Shown one piece after another: positions 60,242 through 64,000 of a stretch of DNA of 64,000 nt; the first letter of the stretch is position 1, and each line of letters starts with the position of its first letter. This stretch comes from Fennellomyces sp. T-0311 (lineage: Eukaryota > Mucoromycota > Mucoromycetes > Mucorales > Lichtheimiaceae). A program made the position numbers and the translations under genes. Below the pieces are notes generated by a model. It searched no databases. It was not told where the DNA came from and saw only the letters and a program-made list of their open reading frames with translations. The stretch covers positions 372,001 to 436,000 of the forward strand of contig JALLLT010000017.1 of NCBI GenBank assembly GCA_025266875.1, read 5' to 3'.

Positions 60242-61835
60242 CTAGGAGCACTGCTCCATCACACAAAATGGACATTTTGGTTTGGTTGATATGGCAACGG
60301 GCTGGTCGTTATGGAAGGAATGGTGGTCGTGTAATGAATGGTGGTGTAGCGAATGCTCATCTCCAGGAGGTCCAATGTCAGACAGCAGGGATGTTACTCG
60401 CTCATCTATTAGCTCCATATCCACATCCACTTGGTGCGAATACTTTCCATCTATCAGTATAAGGATGGTTTCAAAACTCGCATCACTCTGGCGTCGCTTC
60501 GTCGCGGCGCTGCGTCGAAGTCTCACCACGATATCGACATATCCACCAGCCGAAATCACCCCTTGTCGTTGCAAAAACTTGAGCTTGCCTCTCGATGAGA
60601 ACAGTGAAAACGATCTAGATCGATGTGTGTAGTTATTTCTTATTCGCAATTGGGAGTTTCCGAGCTGCACGCTGTTGGCTGATACTTTGCATCCGAGGAT
60701 GAGTTGCTGCGGTTCTACCTCGTATCCGCCGTCATTCGTGGAATATTCTTCGTCAATGTCCGTGTCGGATCGATCTACGGCATGGATCCGTCGCAGTCGA
60801 ACAGTGCCTGATACAACGCCTGCGTTGGTACGGTCGCTTTTGTGGTCGTGTCGAATGACGGGTATGGAGACGTAGTCGTCGTCGTCGTTGTCGTCGTGGA
60901 GTGAGGTGCTAAATCGGATGGATTCGGACGATATGCGTTCGCGGGGTTGTGATGTGTGCTTTTGTGTGCGTCGTGATGCATGGGTGTTATTTACATGGCG
61001 GATGTTGTAATTATGCGATAAAGAATGTGGAAGCGATTTCTACACATACGCTTAGCCTGATTGCCACGCCATATATCCGCGTGCACTTACAAAACTCTGC
61101 AAGAGCATATCATCGTCGTTGTAGCTTATGCTGTTCTTATGGCTATATGTTGGCGATGCAGCGGGGGGCTATATGTTCCCAATAAAGTTATATACTCGAA
61201 ACAATGCACGCAAGGCACAACTATACCTTATCCCATATCTTGTCGAACGAATCAAGCGGGAGCGAGCGCTTTCCGAAATACTCTCCTGGAGACATGGCCC
61301 GTTGATGACTAGGTGATCCCGACTTTCGCGACTTTGCGGTAGTCACTGCTGGATTGACCAACGGCGTGACACTGTACTTTTCATCCACAAGCTCTTGATT
61401 GGGTATATAGCGCTCCTTGCTGCCATTACTACTCCTGCTGGGGCGCTTCTTTAGTATATCTCCCAATATATCGCGGTCCGAATGGGTAGAAACATCCGAT
61501 AATCCACGAAAACTGGTCTCACGCGACCCAAACGGTGGTCGTATGTCGCCTACAAACGGGACTTGTTCCAGTTCGCGGAGAATTGATACTTCGCTGTCGT
61601 CTTGTTTGGTACTTGTTTCCTCATGCACTGAATCCAGCAGCGAATTGTTGAGAGGGCCGACAAGATGTTGCATGTCGGCATCGAGCGATCGTTCCAATCG
61701 ATCCAGATCTTTGTATAAACTCGACTTTATATAAGCCGAACGTGTTACTGGTGATTTCCCTTTGGTTTCTTTTTGTCGCAAATAGGCCAAGGCCGACCGA
61801 TTCGGTTCTTCATCGACGCTCATTGATTTTGTCAA
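60242..61835 (-). CDS. MSP-domain protein with His-rich, Cys-rich tail
   Basis: Two exons (61835-61227 and 61039-60242) in phase give 468 residues, or 464 from the second Met. Residues 1-310 are mostly disordered, with a predicted amphipathic helix early (YLRQKETKGKSPVTRS, LDRLERSLDADMQHLV) and an acidic run (DDNDDDDY). Residues about 311-412 look like a major sperm protein (MSP/VAP) fold: VEPQQLILGCKVSANSVQLG, LRIRNN, GKLKFLQRQGVISAGGYVDI. The C-terminus has a His cluster (HSLHHHSLHDHHSFH) and ends CPFCVMEQCS. The MSP domain usually binds FFAT-type peptides at ER contact sites, but the key basic patch is not clearly retained, so the role is open. No C-terminal membrane anchor was found, unlike VAP/Scs2. 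Confidence 0.6.
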
Positions 61836-63063
61836 GGGAAAAATAAAAGGTTTGGAGGAGAGGCACTTTAAATTTGCTGAGATGCATGCTATGCAGGTAC
61901 ACAGTGTGTCGCGTCATTGTCCTCCGTCGTCGCTAAACCATAATCTGCTGTTATTATTATAGATCGCCATAACAATGCACAAGTCGACCGTATCTTTTCG
62001 ACGGTACGAAACTATTCGCAAAGGTAAAGTGCCGTGCTTGATCGTGAATGCCTGTCCTCTTAACCCATATCTCGACATACCCGTACAAGAGCAGTGATCC
62101 CCTGCATGTGATGCCACAATCCAAGTTCCTCTTTTTACATAGCCATCCCGTGTGGAAGGGGGTGGGTGGGTGGGAGGACTTGTCGGCAAAGAGAGCAGGA
62201 GGCTGCAGTTCAACTACTCTGCATAAACTATGCACGACAAACAAAAAGCACAAACAGCAGAGTGCTCGTAGTATCGCTGGCTCCTGGAAAGCGTGGAGTT
62301 CAATGAAAAAGTAGACATGCACGGGAGCAACCGGGGGAACACATAGAAATGATAAATTAATCGGTGCCTAACTTCATACGGGTCCAGATTTCATACTTAT
62401 CGATGGCCCAAAAGGTTACTAGGTGATCAGCTGTCAAACATCATCAACGTAATCCGCAACTATTTCTTGAGCCCATTCGATACATAGCAAGATCCTACCA
62501 TCGGTGTTACCAGCAGTATCTTCCCCTCTCGCCTCCACCGGCCGTTGCTGCCGAGAATGTGTACCATTCGCCTACAGGATCTACCCTTGGCCAGGACCAT
62601 CAGATTCGGCTATTTGCTTTTATGAACGATCACCTTACTATAGCCAGATAGCATTGTTTGCAACATTTAGCATCGTGACTACCGATAGCCGAGATCATGT
62701 ACATTCATTTTCGATACAGCAGTTGGGTTTCACGCAACAACCCTCTGTACCCCAGCCAAGGTATTTGGTCCATGCCCTTGTATCATCTATACGTAAACAG
62801 TAGCTCGTTCTGAGTCGAGTAATGAATGTATGACGAAACAAAAGGAAAAATCACCTCGGTTGCTAGCGTGTTATTACGTATATGAGATGCAATGACGACA
62901 TCAGGGTCTAATTGGGCATCCATGCGCCGATCCGTTGGTGTGGCATCATACCATATAAAGAGCGCGTCAAGGCGTGACCGGGCTGCATTATACATGCGGA
63001 ATAGGAAAAATTCACGTTAAAGCATTTGGTCTCTTTTCGATCCTTTCTCTCTCTAATACCAAA
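61836..63063. other. intergenic region with weak minus-strand exon-like frames
   Basis: Minus-strand fragments 62995-62860 (ARSRLDALFIWYDATPTDRR), about 62530-62430 (LLCIEWAQEIVADYVDDV) and 62322-61957 look mildly protein-like, but I could not join them in phase. The family is unknown. A G-rich run lies at 62158-62175. The right end is the promoter region of the pyrroline-5-carboxylate reductase gene. Confidence 0.3.
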
Positions 63064-64000
63064 ATGCAACTCCAGCGATCCACTACAACACTCTCTTCCG
63101 TAGTCCAGCAACGACTCCAATCGATCAGATCACATTTCTCCACTGCAGCACCGTTATCAAAGCAACATCCTGTGATATCCTTCATTGGTGGCGGTAACAT
63201 GGCCGAGGCCATGCTCGCCGGTCTCTACTCCAGTGGCCATCCAGGTTCCCTCCTTCGCTTCTCGGAACCTTTCGATGAGCGACGAAAATACATGGAAACA
63301 CGTTACCCCGAATTAGTCAGCGCACGCGACAACCAAGCTGCAGTCGAAGGTGCCGACGTTGTTGTCATGGCAGTCAAGCCTCAAGTATACAAGAATGTCC
63401 TTACAACTCTTGGTCCTTCTCTTTTAAAAAACCCTTCAGTGTTGATCATTTCGATTGCCGGGGGCATCACATCAGACGCCATGTCACGGTGGCTTGCTTC
63501 CGACTCAGCATCCATTGTCCGATGCATGCCAAACACGCCTGCCCTGATAAGTGAAGGTGCCGTTGGTCTCTACGCCAATCCAAACGTAAAATCTGATCAT
63601 CGGTCTATCACCGAGTCGATCATGCAGTCGATTGCCAAACAAGTATCGTGGGTCCAAAAGGAACCTCTCATTGATTCTGTCACCGGTATCAGCGGTAGTG
63701 GCCCGGCATATTTCTTTCTCATTATGGAAGCAATGCGTAAGTGTCTGTGTACAACTTCTTTTTTTCTTGAATTCTGATTGAATTGAATAGAAAATGCCGG
63801 AATTGAGGCCGGTTTGACACCTGAGGAGGCAAAGAATTTGACACTGCAAACTTGCGTCGGCGCAGCTCGAATGGCGCAGGAATCTGATGATGATTTGGCT
63901 ACCTTGCGCAAAAAGGTCACGTCGCCTAATGGAACTACTGAGGCTGCTATCAAATCAATGGAGAACAATAATATAAGAAAGGTCATGGAAGAGGCCGTGT
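63064..64000 (+). CDS. PRO3: pyrroline-5-carboxylate reductase (cut by window end)
   Basis: Exon 63064-63736 joins in phase to 63791-64000 and continues past the window. It reduces 1-pyrroline-5-carboxylate to proline with NAD(P)H, the last step of proline synthesis. The dinucleotide fold is clear: ISFIGGGNMAEAMLAG, then VVMAVKPQVYKNVL, IISIAGGI, IVRCMPNTPALI, SVTGISGSGPAYFF and LTLQTCVGAARM. Residues 1-35 (MQLQRSTTTLSSVVQQRLQS) are rich in Ser/Thr/Arg and lack acids, a likely mitochondrial presequence. The start is the Met just before this presequence; an upstream Met at 62974 would translate the leader. The last exon(s) are missing. Confidence 0.93.

Noticed and set aside
62504..62803. 99-codon plus-strand frame
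   Set aside because: No domain, start context or splice support, and composition like intergenic DNA; it opposes weak minus-strand exon-like frames.

Overview
The window is nuclear DNA of a filamentous fungus, most likely an early-diverging one (Mucoromycota, Mucorales-like). This rests on dense genes split by many 48-140 bp GT-AG introns, fungal amino-acid and cell-wall genes (Aro3-type DAHP synthase, PHP-type histidinol phosphatase, Skt5/Chs4-like protein, GPI ethanolamine-phosphate transferase), and decayed eukaryotic transposons. The phylum is an inference; no rRNA, tRNA or CRISPR array was seen. Gene models were built by reading all frames and joining GT-AG exons only where the phase agreed.

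Layout. 0.7-2.2 kb: a GNAT acetyltransferase and a Rieske protein, converging. 4.7-8.1 kb: a 14-exon kinesin-like gene whose motor domain has lost its nucleotide-binding motifs and whose tail has an AT-hook. 8.2-9.7 kb: DAHP synthase. 11.2-12.4 kb: an internally deleted pogo/Tigger-type transposon. 12.9-19.1 kb: histidinol phosphatase, glucosamine-6-phosphate deaminase, an OCA/Siw14-like pseudophosphatase and carnitine acetyltransferase. 19.6-24.6 kb: the second largest subunit of RNA polymerase III and an unidentified gene. 26.1-28.7 kb: a divergent pair of a nucleobase/nucleoside deaminase and an NCS1 permease. 29.7-32.2 kb: a possible small secreted protein, an unknown protein and snurportin.

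33.7-37.4 kb is gene-poor and decayed: a broken gene, a G-rich telomere-like tract, a long hairpin and a remnant with a possible TnpB/Fanzor-like motif. 37.8-40.9 kb: GPI7/LAS21. 43-49.4 kb: a C2H2 factor, an organelle-directed oligopeptidase A (M3) and a MATE transporter. 49.4-53.9 kb is almost empty apart from an LRR-like pseudogene. 53.9-64 kb is dense: Skt5/Chs4-like protein with a CaaX box, sugar transporter, Clf1 splicing factor, mitochondrial uS14, an MSP-domain protein and pyrroline-5-carboxylate reductase, cut off by the window end.

Most genes are unlinked housekeeping functions. The context worth noting is the deaminase/permease pair (nucleobase uptake and salvage), the 136 bp spacer shared by CLF1 and uS14m, and cell-wall or GPI genes (GNPDA, LAS21, Skt5/Chs4) scattered through the window. 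The most unusual item is the kinesin-like protein at 4.7-8.1 kb.
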